From positions 1 through 64,000 of the forward strand of contig JABTTQ020002843.1 of the NCBI GenBank assembly GCA_016081115.2: 64,000 nucleotides of DNA, in the 5' to 3' direction. Positions within the stretch are counted from its first letter, which is position 1. Each line of letters opens with the position of its first letter. Position numbers and translations under genes: made by a program. Positions 12,043 through 22,415 of the stretch are shown here, piece after piece. The notes beneath the pieces were generated by a model that was not told the origin of the DNA, made no database searches, and saw only the letters and a program-made list of their open reading frames with translations. The DNA comes from Rehmannia glutinosa. Its lineage: Eukaryota > Streptophyta > Magnoliopsida > Lamiales > Orobanchaceae.

Positions 12043-12055
12043 TATATATATAAGG
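12043..12055 (+). promoter_or_regulatory. TATA box of the antisense gene in the Tat element
   Basis: TATATATATAAGG lies on the plus strand, against the element's own direction. It is about 200 bp upstream of the ATG at 12250, at the head of a CT-rich leader. Its position in front of a remnant coding region of the same strand supports a promoter of its own. Confidence 0.5.
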
Positions 12056-12249
12056 AGATCTCTTTCAATCCCCATTTCAACGCTGTCACCTGAGCCCTCA
12101 ATATCCAGGACACTTGCGAGCTTCAAGGTTCTTCCTGGACAAGGGTTTTCGTCTTTTTCAGATCGTCCTTCCGAGGTAGTCCCGCTTTCGCTTCGCCTCT
12201 TTCTTTTCGTATTTTTATTAATTTCTTCTTTCTTGCTTCTTTGGTGATA

Positions 12250-14636
12250 ATGGCTTGCGGCACCGTACTTTAGAATCCTCGGACTCTAGTTCAGTAGTTC
12301 GGACTCTAGCTCGTAGTCGAGTTGAGTTTTAGGTGATTCAACCGCACTCGACTAAATTTTTTAGATGTTAGCCCTCTTGGGACTGTTAGGCATTTTCCTC
12401 CTTAAGTAATCCTCGAACCGATTCGGAACAAGAAACTAAAAGTTCCTGGGAAGATGACCCCGACCTAGAATTTGTCGCACCACGGGCGTTACTTCGCTCG
12501 AAGAGGGTTTTTAAACCTAATAATTATAGAATAAATTCTACCTGGTAGAAATAATAGGATAGATAAGCCACCACCTCGCCACGTAGCTTTTCACCTCGCT
12601 AGTTTGAGGTTTGGTTTATGGTTCCCTCTATCCGACTATGTTGTAAATATTTTGAATGGTTTAGGCATTTGCCCGCATGCCTAGTTCCCAACGCTTATCG
12701 CCACATATTAGGTTTTATTATTTTAATGCGCCATTTCGGTCAAACACCCTCGTTTTCTCACTTTTGTAACTTAAATTCTATATATTCTTCCTCTTCTACT
12801 ACTAGTGAAAAGAGATTTTATTACATCTCCCCAAACCCCATCGCAAATTACTCCACCTACTTCCCTCTTCGTGTGGCCTTGGAAGGAGAGGTTTATTTTT
12901 GTGCGAGCTCCTAAAGAGGGTCCCCGGAGAGTTCCTTTAGATTGGAAAATAACGCGACCCGGCCTCGGGACCTCGCTCCCATTACTGGGGGAGGATTTTG
13001 TCTCTAACGAGCTTACTAAGGATTGGTTTGTGGCGGCCGATCTTTTAAAAGAGGAAGTGCTTTCACTTGCTAACCTTAGCCCTACCCCAGTGCCAACTTC
13101 ACTTACTTTGGGTAATCTTCATTCCACTTATTTTGTGTGTTCTTTTGATCTACTATGCCTTACCCGATTATTCTTTAATCCTTGTAGATATGGTCATTCG
13201 TAATGCTCTTATTGCTAAGCAATTGAAGGAACAAAAGGAATCCTTGCTCGCACGTCGTAAAGAGCATCCTCCACCCGCCTAAGCCTCAGGGAAGCTAAAG
13301 GTGGTTCCGGGTCACGAGATGGTCCTTCGCATCCCGTTAGCGCTCGAGGTGTACTGGCGATATCTCCGGGGCTAGTGGCCATCGAGGCGATCCTCACCGC
13401 ACGCTACACCCCTATCGCCAATTGGTTATTACCGGCTTACCGATCATTCCGTTCACAAGGAGAAGTCCAAACCGAGGACAAAACTCACAAATTTAAGGAC
13501 AAGAGTTCGGGCTCCAGAGATCGTGACTCGAGAGACTCCTTCTATTAAAAAACCTTGGATTGAGAGCGAGGCGGGCACCTCCGCCGAACAAGATTTGGAT
13601 GCTCACCGCTCGCTGGTTAGGAAAATGGAAGCCCACCTAGGCCACATGCGCGAGGTAGAGCGAAGTAAGACTCCCCAAATGGTATCACATACCTTCAATG
13701 TGTCGCTACCGCACCGTTCCAAAATGGTATATCAATGGCCAAGCTCTTCGAGATACCCACGCCGGAGAGGATTCCTTTGAACTATACAAACATACGCTTC
13801 TTCCCATCGATCAATTTGCATTAGTCGCTTCTTGATTTCACTCGCCTCGAGGAGCTCGTGGGTGCATAATAACTTCATGGTATGTCCCTACTTCGTTTTT
13901 TTTTGCCCCTATATATTCCTTGTATATATATATATATCGCATTATTTCTAACACATTCTCATATATGTCGAATAATGCTATCACCCACCATTTGTTCTTG
14001 CGAGCTGCCGATTGGAAGGGTACTCACGATGCCCAGTTAAGTGATCTGAATAGGTTATCTGAGAGGGTCAAAGGGATGGAGGTCGAGAAAGAGAGAGTCA
14101 GAAAAGACGCTTGCGGCCGAGCTTACTAAGGAGTGCTCTCTCCTCCAATCTCGAAACCAAGATTTAAATGCCCAAGTGTCTAAGTTCCAAGATGATATAA
14201 GGGATTTGAAGCGAGCTCACGCATTTGAACGCCAAGAGTCCTACACCATGGGTCGAGCCCGTGGTTATCAAGAATACACTGCCATGGACGAGTACAAGAA
14301 TGCGATCTCTAAGGCTCGTCGAGGTGCAGGCTCTCCTCGACTCTCACTCCTTTGAGACCCTTGTTGCTCGGAGGGCGGCTGTCTATCTATTTGACGGCTT
14401 TGAGCGATGTCGCGATCAAGTTATCAGCGAAGGGGCCTTCAAAGATGACTTTGACCCTGCGAAATTGGATCCATTCCGAGAACCTTTCGGGATGATCTTT
14501 GAGGTGGTTGGCGAGGCTATTGTAGATCTTTGAAGAGGTTGAGGAGGCGGACGAGTTCACGGAGATGATACAATCGTACATAGCCTCTACTGAAAATCCA
14601 CCCGAGGTGGGAAATGATGATGGCGAGGAGCATTAG
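12250..14636 (+). pseudogene. Antisense ORF of the Tat element (PF04195-like), broken
   Basis: Plus-strand coding remnants run opposite to gag-pol. They include FVRAPKEGPRRVPLDWK and, from 13193, MVIRNALIAKQLKEQKESLL. From about 13975 comes a charged, probably coiled-coil stretch (LNRLSERVKGMEVEKERVRK). The end encodes FDPAKLDPFRE and is followed by an acidic tail and a TAG at 14634. Such antisense genes downstream of integrase are known in Grande-type Tat elements and match the 'putative gypsy type transposon' family (PF04195) by my recollection of its motifs. Their function is not established. Stops appear eight codons after the presumed ATG, and frames change several times. Possible introns lie near 13110-13190 and 13880-13975. 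Confidence 0.6.
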
Positions 14637-14686
14637 GTCGCTTTTTGTTTCCTAGAACAACTTGCTTTTTGTTCATTTTGTAATCG

Positions 14687-14816
14687 GAAGACACTATATG
14701 ATGTCGACCTTCTTTGTATATCGGGACGTTTTTGCGACGTCGCCCTTGTTTTGCATATCGGGACGCTTCGCGATGTCGCCTTTGTTTTGTAATTGAAAAT
14801 GTTTTTGCGACATCTA
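14687..14816. repeat. 37-bp tandem repeat, about 3.5 copies
   Basis: Units start at 14687, 14725, 14762 and 14799, each with a GACGTCG/GATGTCG core and a TTTTGCATATCGG-like tail. The array lies between the end of the antisense gene and the larger 88-bp array, in the 3' region of the Tat element. Confidence 0.8.
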
Positions 14817-14929
14817 GCAACTTTATTCGCAACCAACAAACATTTTGAGCATTTTGCACTCTAAGTCTAATGATTCCTTTAGTTACCTCATTTCTCAAAT
14901 TCCTCGAGATGTCTTTTATTGCTACTTAG

Positions 14930-15645
14930 CTTATCGAGCCAACCTCGTATATTCGCTCTCTATTACTTGCGATCCTACGGGCTTACTTTTGTTATCCGTG
15001 ATTTTTCTAAGTTGTTTTGTGCCAATTTTTTTTTATTTTCACAAAATTGCTCTTTATTTTCCGCGATCTCGTGTTATTACCCGCAATCTTTTTCAAATTG
15101 CTTATTTGGACTAATTTTTGATGGACCTCGCGAGATCGCTTTTTATGCTCCGCGATCCGTGGTGTTATTCCCTGCAATCTTTTTGATTGCTTTTGGGCTA
15201 AGCTTTGATGGGCCTCGTGTGATCGCTTTTTATGTTCCGCGATCTCGTGGGCTTATTCCCGCAATCGTTTCAGATTGAATTTGGGCTAAGCTTTGATGGG
15301 CCTCGCGAGATTGCTTTTTATGCTCGCGATCTCGTGGGCTTATTCCCCACAATTTTTTTTTGATTGCTTTTGGGCTAAGCTTTGATGGGCCTCGCGAGAT
15401 CGCTTTTTATGTTCCGCGATCTCGTGGGCTTATTCCCGTAATCTTTTACGATTGAATTTGGGCTAAGCTTTGATGGGCCTCGCGAGATTGCTTTTTATGC
15501 TCCGTGATCTCTCGGGCTTATTCCCGCAATCTTTTCGATTGCTTTGGGCTAAGCTTTGGTGGGCCTCGCGAGATCGCTTTTTATGCTCCGCGATCTCGTT
15601 GACTTATTCCCCGTAACTGTTTGAGTGCTTTCGGGGTTTTCTTCG
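14930..15645. repeat. 88-bp tandem array in the 3' region of the Tat element
   Basis: The phrase GGGCTAAGCTTTGATGGGCC, or a close variant, recurs at 15108, 15195, 15283, 15372, 15460 and 15546, giving steps of 86 to 89 bp. More diverged units lie to the left. Each unit holds a potential hairpin, best seen as CGAGATCGC (15395-15403) and GCGATCTCG (15416-15424). Tandem arrays in the region between integrase and 3' LTR are known in Tat/Ogre elements and have been proposed as seeds of satellite DNA. Confidence 0.9.
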
Positions 15646-15691
15646 TCGAGCAAAGCTCACTAGTTCGCTTGATGTACTTCTCACAAACAAT

Positions 15692-16252
15692 TTAAGACAA
15701 AAGAAAAGGAGTAAGCTCTCGACCCTTTTTCCATATATTATATATCAAAATGGAGTACTTTACAAAGCATTCAAATAAAAACTTGCATAAATTATGAATG
15801 TTCCATGGCCTAGAGAGCTCTTTTCCTAGCATGTCTTCTAACTTGTATGTACCTCTTTTTAATATCACATTTGACCTTAAAAGGCCCTTCCTGATTAGCC
15901 TCGAGCTTTCCCACATGCTTTGATACTTCGACTTTTTTTTAACTAAGTCTCCCACTTGGAAATTTCTTTCTTGAACGCGTTTATCATACGCCGTTCGCAT
16001 TCTTCCCTTCGCCGCTTGCATTTGTACAAGTGCTCGATCCCTTTTCTCCTCGATGGTTTCTAGTTCCAACATTCTAGCTTGCTTTTTTTGGAATCTATGT
16101 GTGCGACCGTGCGAGGCCTCTCCCATTTCCACCGGGATTACCGCCTCGACCCATACATGAGCCCAAAAAGTGTTTCTCCCGTAAAAGTTCTTGGCGTAGT
16201 TCGACAGCCCATAAGACCCCGATAATTCTTCCACCCAATATGTTTTTGACAA
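15692..16252 (-). pseudogene. Integrase C-terminal part, Tat element
   Basis: A 186-residue open frame on the minus strand starts YWVEELSGSYGLSNYAKNF, a frameshifted form of the conserved integrase stretch before 'TPFxLxYGxEAVIPVE'. VEAVIPVEMGEASHGR itself is readable. AYDKRVQERNFQVGDLV near residues 87-104 is the typical C-terminal DNA-binding region. It continues the integrase core at 16499-16714. Frame changes between the two make it non-functional. Confidence 0.8.
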
Positions 16253-16498
16253 AGATCTAACCTCGTTTTTAGGTCTTTGAAAGATAATTCTATTTGCTAC
16301 TTATGTTTGGCCATTGGCTCGCGGGTGACCCACACCGTGAAATTTTGGCGAATCTTTACCTCCTCGCACCATGCTCAGATCTCCTTTCCCCGGAATTGTG
16401 TTCCATTATCCGAAATGAGCGTTCTAGTATATCCAAATATGCTCACTATATTCTTCCATATGAAGTTCATGACATCGGACTGTTATTCTCGCCATTGC

Positions 16499-16714
16499 CT
16501 ATGCCTCGACCCACTTCGTGAAATACTCCACCTTTGCCACAATAATGAATTTTTCTGGCTTTTGCGATGGGAACGGGCCTAATATGTCTATGCCCCATTG
16601 ATCAAAGGGCACGCAATTGGTATAGCCTCCAATGGGGTTGCGGGTTGATGCATCAAATTTGAATGAATCGCACTTCTCGCATTTCTTAGCGAACTCAACT
16701 ACATCTTTCAACAC
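16499..16714 (-). pseudogene. Integrase zinc-finger and core start, Tat element
   Basis: The translated minus strand shows the C-x-x-C half of the HHCC finger (KKCEKCDSFK, Cys12 and Cys15). The core follows: WGIDILGPFP, in which D43 is the first catalytic Asp, then EYFTKWVEA. Integrase inserts the cDNA copy into the chromosome. The frame closes after KWVEA where intact copies continue, so a stop or shift lies at its lower edge. Confidence 0.85.
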
Positions 16715-17116
16715 CGTAGGCTAAAAGTACCTGTCCGAGAATTTTCTCGAGCAATGGCGCGACCTCCCGAATGATTTCCACAATTCCCTTCGTGGATTTC
16801 CCTCATCACGTATTGAGCTCTTTAGGAGTGAGGCATTTTAATAATGGTCCGCCATACGACCTTTTATAAACTTCATCTTCAATTAGCACAAATCTAGAGG
16901 CTCGCTCAGATCCGCTTAGCCCCCGGCATCGTCGGTAAGGTCCCATACTTCAAAAATTCTTTCGGCTTTGCTTATCCAAAATATCGGAGTATTTATATGG
17001 AGTATTAAGGCTTCTTTCGCATGGTCCATCGGTCCTTCTTTCGTGTCTACCGCTTGCTTAGCTATTAGCACAATGACCTTCCGCGAGCTCGCCATTGTTG
17101 CGCTTAGCGAATCGGG

Positions 17117-17473
17117 CTAAAGCGTCTGGTCATTCATTCTCTTCCCTAGAATCTGTTGGAGTTGGAAACAATCAAACTGTTCAACCAATTTTCTTGCTCT
17201 ACTCAAATATTTTCCCATCGATGCAGCCCTTGCCTCGAATGAACCTTCCATCTGCATAGCCACTAACTGGGAATCCGTATACGCCATATGCCTCTTAACA
17301 TTACATTTTCGAGCTAACTTCAATCCGCCGATTATCGCTTCATACTCCGCCTCGTTGTTAGTGACCTCTAAATCAAGTTTTACTGCCACCTCGACCTCGA
17401 ACGATCTCGGCCCCCGCAACAAATCTCCCGCTCCACCACCCATCGCCATCGACGATCCATCAACATGCACCAT
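17117..17473 (-). pseudogene. Second (archaeal-type) RNase H domain, Tat element
   Basis: A 118-residue stretch keeps the acidic catalytic residues of the fold: VHVDGSS (D5), NNEAEYEAI (E41) and YTDSQLV (D67). The DGSS / NNEAEYEA signature is that of the extra RNase H domain that plant Tat elements carry after their own RNase H. It degrades the RNA strand of RNA:DNA hybrids. It lies between the first RNase H (17580-17800) and integrase, as expected. Confidence 0.85.
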
Positions 17474-17579
17474 CCAGGTTGCTTCGTCATGCCTCGTTAG
17501 CTATTCTAATGTAGCCTCACCGATAAAATCGGCCAAAATTTGCGCTTTATCGATTGATTTACACGGTACTTAATGTCGA

Positions 17580-17800
17580 ATTCTCCTAGCTCCACCGACC
17601 ATTTTATTAAATGACCGAGAGCCGGGCTTTCCTAAAATTTGTTTCAAAGGCCGATTGGTGAGAACTATAATCTCATGTGATCGAAATACGGGCGTAACTT
17701 TCTAGCCGCAACCACCAAGGCTAGCGCTAATTTCTCCGCCTCCAAGTATCTTTCTTTCGCCCTTGGAGTAATTTACTAACATAGTACACTCGTTTGTGGA
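17580..17800 (-). pseudogene. First RNase H domain (Ty3 type), Tat element
   Basis: Minus-strand reading in shifting frames gives YYVSKLLQG, EKLALALVVAARKLRPYF and LTNRPLKQILGKP, the C-terminal half of the ordinary Ty3/gypsy RNase H with its connection. No single frame is open. Its presence next to the second RNase H at 17117-17473 makes the pair. Confidence 0.65.
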
Positions 17801-17829
17801 TCCCACCTTCCTTTTTGACCAACACCGAG

Positions 17830-18990
17830 CTCACACTCGCTCAGAATCGCTTAAATACAAGTACAAAGGCCTTTTTCTGGTTATGATAGCAGGGGAGGTG
17901 ATGTGAGGTAATCTTTTAATTCAGAAGGCTTTCTCACATTCCTCCGTCCATTTAAAATTTTTCATGTTCGTAACATGGAGAAGAATGCCAAGTTCCTATC
18001 GACCGACCTCGAGATAAATCTATTGAGCGAGGCTAACTTCCCTAGTGAGCTATTGTACTCGTTACATTCGAGGCGAAGCCATATCTAGGATCGCCTTTAA
18101 TTTTTTAGGGTTCACTTCGATGCCTCGTTCATTTACCATGAATCCCATGAATTTTCCTCCTCTAACCCCGAATGTACACTTACATTTGGGTTCACTTCAT
18201 CTCGTAGATCCGCATAATATTGAAAGCTCGCTTCAAATGCTCCAAGTGATCCTCTTCTTCTCACTTTTTTAAAGATGTCATCCACGTACACTTCCATTGT
18301 CCGCCCGATTTCGCTTTTAAACATAAGGTTTACCAAATTTGGTATGTCCCTCCAAAGATTCTTTAGGCAAATGGCATCACCCTATAACAAGATGCCCCCT
18401 CTTCGATTCTTATAAACAAGGTCTTATCCCGATCTCGTCCGCCATAAATATTTGGTGGTAGCCTTTATAAGCATCCATCATGCTCAAAAAGCGCATCCTG
18501 CCGTCGAGTCCACCGAAAGTCAATGCGGGGCAGCGGATAAGGATCCTTTGGGCATGCTTTATTCAGATTTGTAAAATCTGTGCACATCCTCCATTTATCC
18601 GCTGTTTTAGGAACGATCACTACGTTCGACAGCTACTCCATGAATTTTATTTCAACAACATGTCCGGCCTCGAGAAGTTTATTGACCTCGCCCTCGATAA
18701 TTCGGTTTCTCTCGCCCCAAAGGTTCGCTTTCTCATGCATGGTTTTTCACGGATCAACATTCAAAGGCGATGTACCACGACTACCTAAGGGCTTATGCCT
18801 TTTAAATCTGATGATTTCCACGCGAATATGTCCGCATTCTCTTTTAAAAATTGTATGGTCATAAGCTCCAAGTTAGGCTCCATTTGTGAGCCAATACGTG
18901 TTGACTTAGTTGGGTCGCTAGGATCCAACTCAACCGTTTTATACTGCTACACCGGTTCTATCCTGTACTCGATCGTCTTTGCCTTCTTAC
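17830..18990 (-). pseudogene. Reverse transcriptase region, Tat element
   Basis: The catalytic motif is readable as RTMEVYVDDI at about 18276-18300 (YVDD box). Neighbouring minus-strand pieces such as KSEIGRTMEVYVDDI and a downstream F-x-x-L-R segment fit a Ty3/gypsy reverse transcriptase. Stops and frameshifts break the domain into several pieces, so limits are approximate. Confidence 0.75.
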
Positions 18991-19133
18991 GCTGCTCCGT
19001 TTCTTTTTTTGTCATGCCCATTTCCTCTTCTCGGGTAATTTGCTTGATGGTTCGATCTCTCTCTCCATTCTTCTTTTAAGCGAGGATTATAACATTTGGC
19101 GCTCGCTCTCCGATCCCCACGTACCTCGCCAAC

Positions 19134-19580
19134 TCACCCCACCGTGGGGAACTTCATTTTTAAGTGATAAGTGGAGATGATTGCTTGGAATTGATTTAGC
19201 CCTGGTCTATCAAGGATCACATTGTAAGCGAATGGCGCATCTGCCACCAAGTACTTTATCATCACCGTTTTTCTGCACGGCTTCGCTCCGAGCGAGGTAG
19301 GGAGATCGATGGTTCCCAAAGGTATCACCTCGCTACCTCCGAAACCAGTTAGTGGTGTATCCACTGGTTGCAAGGTCGCTATATCAAGTTCCATTTTTCT
19401 CAACACATGTAGAAAAATCACATCCGCAGAACTCCCATTGTCGACCAAGGTTTTTTGCACGGGAAAATTAGCAATATCAATTGTTACTACCATCGCATCA
19501 TTTTGCCCTACCTCGATACCATTGAGGTCTCGACCATCAAAACCGATCGGGCTCGCTTTTTGTATCCTCATTATCCCCAA
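19134..19580 (-). pseudogene. Aspartic protease domain, Tat element
   Basis: A 148-residue open frame contains the active-site block KTLVDNGSSADVIF (Asp47, D-N-G-S-S in place of the usual D-T/S-G) and, near residue 119, YNVILDRPGLN. Related Tat proteases usually read YNVILGRP, so the Gly at 124 has become Asp. The enzyme would process the gag-pol polyprotein. It lies between gag and reverse transcriptase. Confidence 0.85.
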
Positions 19581-19695
19581 GGATCCTTTTGGTGCCGCGC
19601 CAAATTTCGCATATTCCTCCTCCTCGCACTCTGCGTATCACCTCCCACAAGGGCCTCCGACAATCATTTGTATCACTCCTCATCGAGATAGGCTG

Positions 19696-21200
19696 TCATC
19701 TAATTTGCCCGCCTCGAGCGAGAGCGTTGCATGAGGTTGATCCCTTTGCTCCCCCACCCCAAATCATGCTTCGGATCAACTTCATGAGTGGTGTCGAGTC
19801 GGCGATCTCGGGCTTCCTTGCCCTAGGCATGTTTTTGGCTTCACCTCGCTTTCTCTCACCCTTACGAAGTTTTTCGTAACTTTGTTGTATAAGCCTCTCT
19901 ATCTCGTCCCTCAATCGAAGTAATATTCAAGATATCATGGCCATGATCTTTGTGAAAATGGCAATACTTGCCATTATCTCTCCTCCCTGGGGTCGTTTTC
20001 ATTTTTGGGCCCATTTCAACATGTTTTTTTCTCTCAATAGCCATTAGCGCGTGCACCGTGAGCATTCAACGGAGTGTATTTAATGAACCTTCCTCGCGGC
20101 GATCCCGATCTTGGCCTCGTTCAGGATCTTTTTCATATCGAGAACGCGCCCCTCTCTAGGATCTTTTCTACTTCTTATATCATGATTTGCCACAGACCAT
20201 TCTTGATCTTTTAAAGCATTCATCTCCTCCTCCTGGATATAACGCTGGGTCATTCCCATCAACTCCTCCTTATCACCAGGGGGGTCGCGAGCTAACGCCG
20301 ATGCAAGTGGTCCTTTTTTTAGACCATGTACCAATATGTTAGTCATCATGTCGATCCTCATGTCTTGCACCTCGAGCGCCTCATCATTAAAACGATTAAT
20401 AAATTCCCTGAGTGGTTCGTCCTCGCCCTTGTCGGATTGTGTAAAGGTGGGTCGCGACCTTCGAGCTCGTTTTTGGCTAGCGAACTGATTTAAGAATTTT
20501 TGGTTAATCGATCATATGAAACCATCCATGGAGAGGCTCGTAAACCATTCCCGGCCTTGCCCTTCAAGGTCGTGATAAATATCCTAGCGTTCATTGCGCC
20601 TCGATCGCCCATACAACCGCATTACGTGATCAAACGCCGTTAGATGCTCTTGGGGATCTTTGTTTCCATCATACCGGGGAGGTCTAGCAGACTCAAGTAT
20701 GGCGTAACCACTGCCAGGATTTCGAGTAAAAGGGGATCCTCTCTTTTTGCAATGCGGATGTTACTGACTCCTCTCCGTTTCAAATCATCCAGCCTTCCGA
20801 GTATCTAGCTCGACCGCTCACTGAGCTCATTTATGTCCACTCCTTTATTATGATGTTTAACTTGCACAAAGTCGGGTTGCTTCGCTCTCGGTGCCATCCG
20901 GCTCGCTACCTCTTCCCCGTCCTCAACTCTAGCCTCTTCAACAACATTTTCCTTTTCCCTCTGAACTATCCTTGGGGGCGAAGTCATGGGAGCCTTACCT
21001 CGCCTTTCCCGATCATCTAGCATCTTCTCTAACATTTTTTCGAAATCACTGGTTCGCATGTTTATCATTGGATCCGCCTCCTTTCCCAATTCCTGCATAT
21101 GAAAGGAGGGTGAGACCCCTCGGGGTGGAGTTTCCTTCGTTCTCATCGGAGGTTCCATGTTCAATCCCTGAGGTGGGGTTCCTTTTTCCTTTCCTGGTGT
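19696..21200 (-). pseudogene. gag region, Tat element
   Basis: Minus-strand pieces from the 5' side are: an acidic and proline-rich N-terminus (20805-21164), with FEKMLEKMLDDRERRGKAP as a coiled-coil-like stretch; a retrotransposon gag core around 20400-20700 (QEHLTAFDHVMRLYG-like in mixed frames); FVHGLKKG-type and YIQEEEMNALKDQ helices (20080-20370); a Cys/His region KYCHFHKDHGHD (19862-20065); and LRDEIERLIQQSY (19696-19914). This is the gag of the Tat group. It forms the particle that packages element RNA. Frame changes separate every piece. Confidence 0.75.
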
Positions 21201-21277
21201 ATCTCCCGCGTTCAGCCCATGGGGTGGGGTTCCTTCGCCTTTTCTGGTGTATCTTCCATTATCAATTCAACATGTTT

Positions 21278-21293
21278 CCCACAGACGGCGCCA
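21278..21293 (-). other. Primer-binding site, Tat element
   Basis: In element sense TGGCGCCGTCTGTGGG lies two bases inside the 5' LTR. This is the form found in many plant Ty3/gypsy elements (TGGCGCC start, tRNA-primed minus-strand synthesis). Confidence 0.85.
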
Positions 21294-21295
21294 AT

Positions 21296-21742
21296 CGATT
21301 TGGGTATGGATAAATCGATGTACTTGATTCGAGAGCCTTGCCTCGCTCCCAGTACTTTAGTTCGGTTGACATGAAAGAGAACAAACGTTAGGCTAGCTAG
21401 GTGGGTCCCCGGCTAAGACCCTCCGATGCTTAAGTCAGTTTCAGATCACTAGGTCGCTAAGAATTGATAGTGCGAAGTGAATAGTAAATTATGAGATACC
21501 TGTTTCAGTGGATGAGTGTGATATTTATAGACCTTGGCACGGGTAAGCCGTACTAGCTAGTTCCACATGTCGAGATTGCGTCCACTCTCCTGTCAGTGAT
21601 CCTACGACCCTTATCGCGGGTCGGACCGGGTCGGGTGCTCGGGTCAGGTCGGGACTCGTTTACAAAACACGCGGATCTTGGTGTCAGGAGGCTTTTTGTC
21701 TTATATGGGAGGGCAAAAGGGTAATTTAACTCATACATATCA
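21296..21742 (-). repeat. 5' LTR of the Tat element
   Basis: 447 bp, from TGATATGTATGAG to CCCAAATCG in element sense (last base G instead of A). The TATAAATA box is at 21522-21529. It is flanked outside by TATAT (21743-21747). Confidence 0.93.
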
Positions 21743-21747
21743 TATAT

Positions 21748-22415
21748 AGATTCAAAACAAAAAATTTATACCTAAACCAATCTAATATCGCAATGACATA
21801 TCGCAATGACAAGACAATATATTTATCAAAGAAATTGATATCGCTTTTCGTATGTATCATCGAGTAATGGCTTATCCGAATCTTTTGAACAAAAAATCTC
21901 ACAAATAGAAATTAAAAATTTATTTAGTGAAAGTAAAAGTCACCTATCGAGACAAATAAAAGCCACTTATTGGGTACAAATTTATTAATAAAAGAGAATT
22001 AAACATATGATTCGTTTAAATTAATGTTGTGTTGTGGGCACGAGTGGTATAGAAATTAAAATATAATTTTTTAAATTATCAGACGTTGAGAGTCGTATGT
22101 CTGTTGAAGGTTTGACACATTTCAATGTGAATATTAATTATTAGTTAAATAAAAACTATATTAATTATTAGTTAAACAAAAACTATGTGTCAATTATTCA
22201 ATGATTCAACCGCGGAACTTCATCAAAATTATCAATTAAATTTTTTATTATGATATATAAAAAGATAATATGATAAATTAATTCTTATACAATACATTTT
22301 AAAAATGAAAAATAAATAACTAGCTAAAGGAATGGACAGGATCTACTGAAGGGGTTTGATTGGCGATGCCCAAATTGACACCAAATTTATCAATATATAT
22401 ATATATATATATAAA
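21748..22415. other. AT-rich spacer
   Basis: No gene. It contains a short repeat of TATTAATTATTAGTTAAA near 22130-22190 and ends in a TA microsatellite (22392-22413) that abuts element E1. Confidence 0.5.

Larger units (their letters stand above)
11484..21747 (-). mobile_element. Complete Ty3/gypsy retrotransposon, Tat lineage, decayed
   Basis: LTRs lie at 11489-11937 and 21296-21742, and the 5-bp duplication TATAT lies outside both (11484-11488 and 21743-21747). On the minus strand the order is LTR, primer-binding site, gag, protease, reverse transcriptase, RNase H, a second RNase H, integrase, a long 3' region, polypurine tract, LTR. Two adjacent RNase H domains, a tandem-repeat 3' region and an antisense gene after integrase are features described for the plant Tat group (Ogre, Retand, Grande, RIRE2 types). 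All coding parts carry stops or frameshifts, so the copy is not autonomous. The element is 10,254 bp without the duplications. Confidence 0.92.

Noticed and set aside
12618..12914. Independent small genes on the plus strand within the Tat element
   Set aside because: They are pieces of one broken antisense gene and its untranslated parts.
14930..15645. CRISPR-like appearance of regularly spaced repeats with hairpins
   Set aside because: The parts between hairpins are also repeated, the array is inside a plant retrotransposon, and there are no cas genes.
18480..19734. Plus-strand frames of 90-140 codons opposite reverse transcriptase and protease
   Set aside because: They mirror the minus-strand coding sequence and show no motif of their own.
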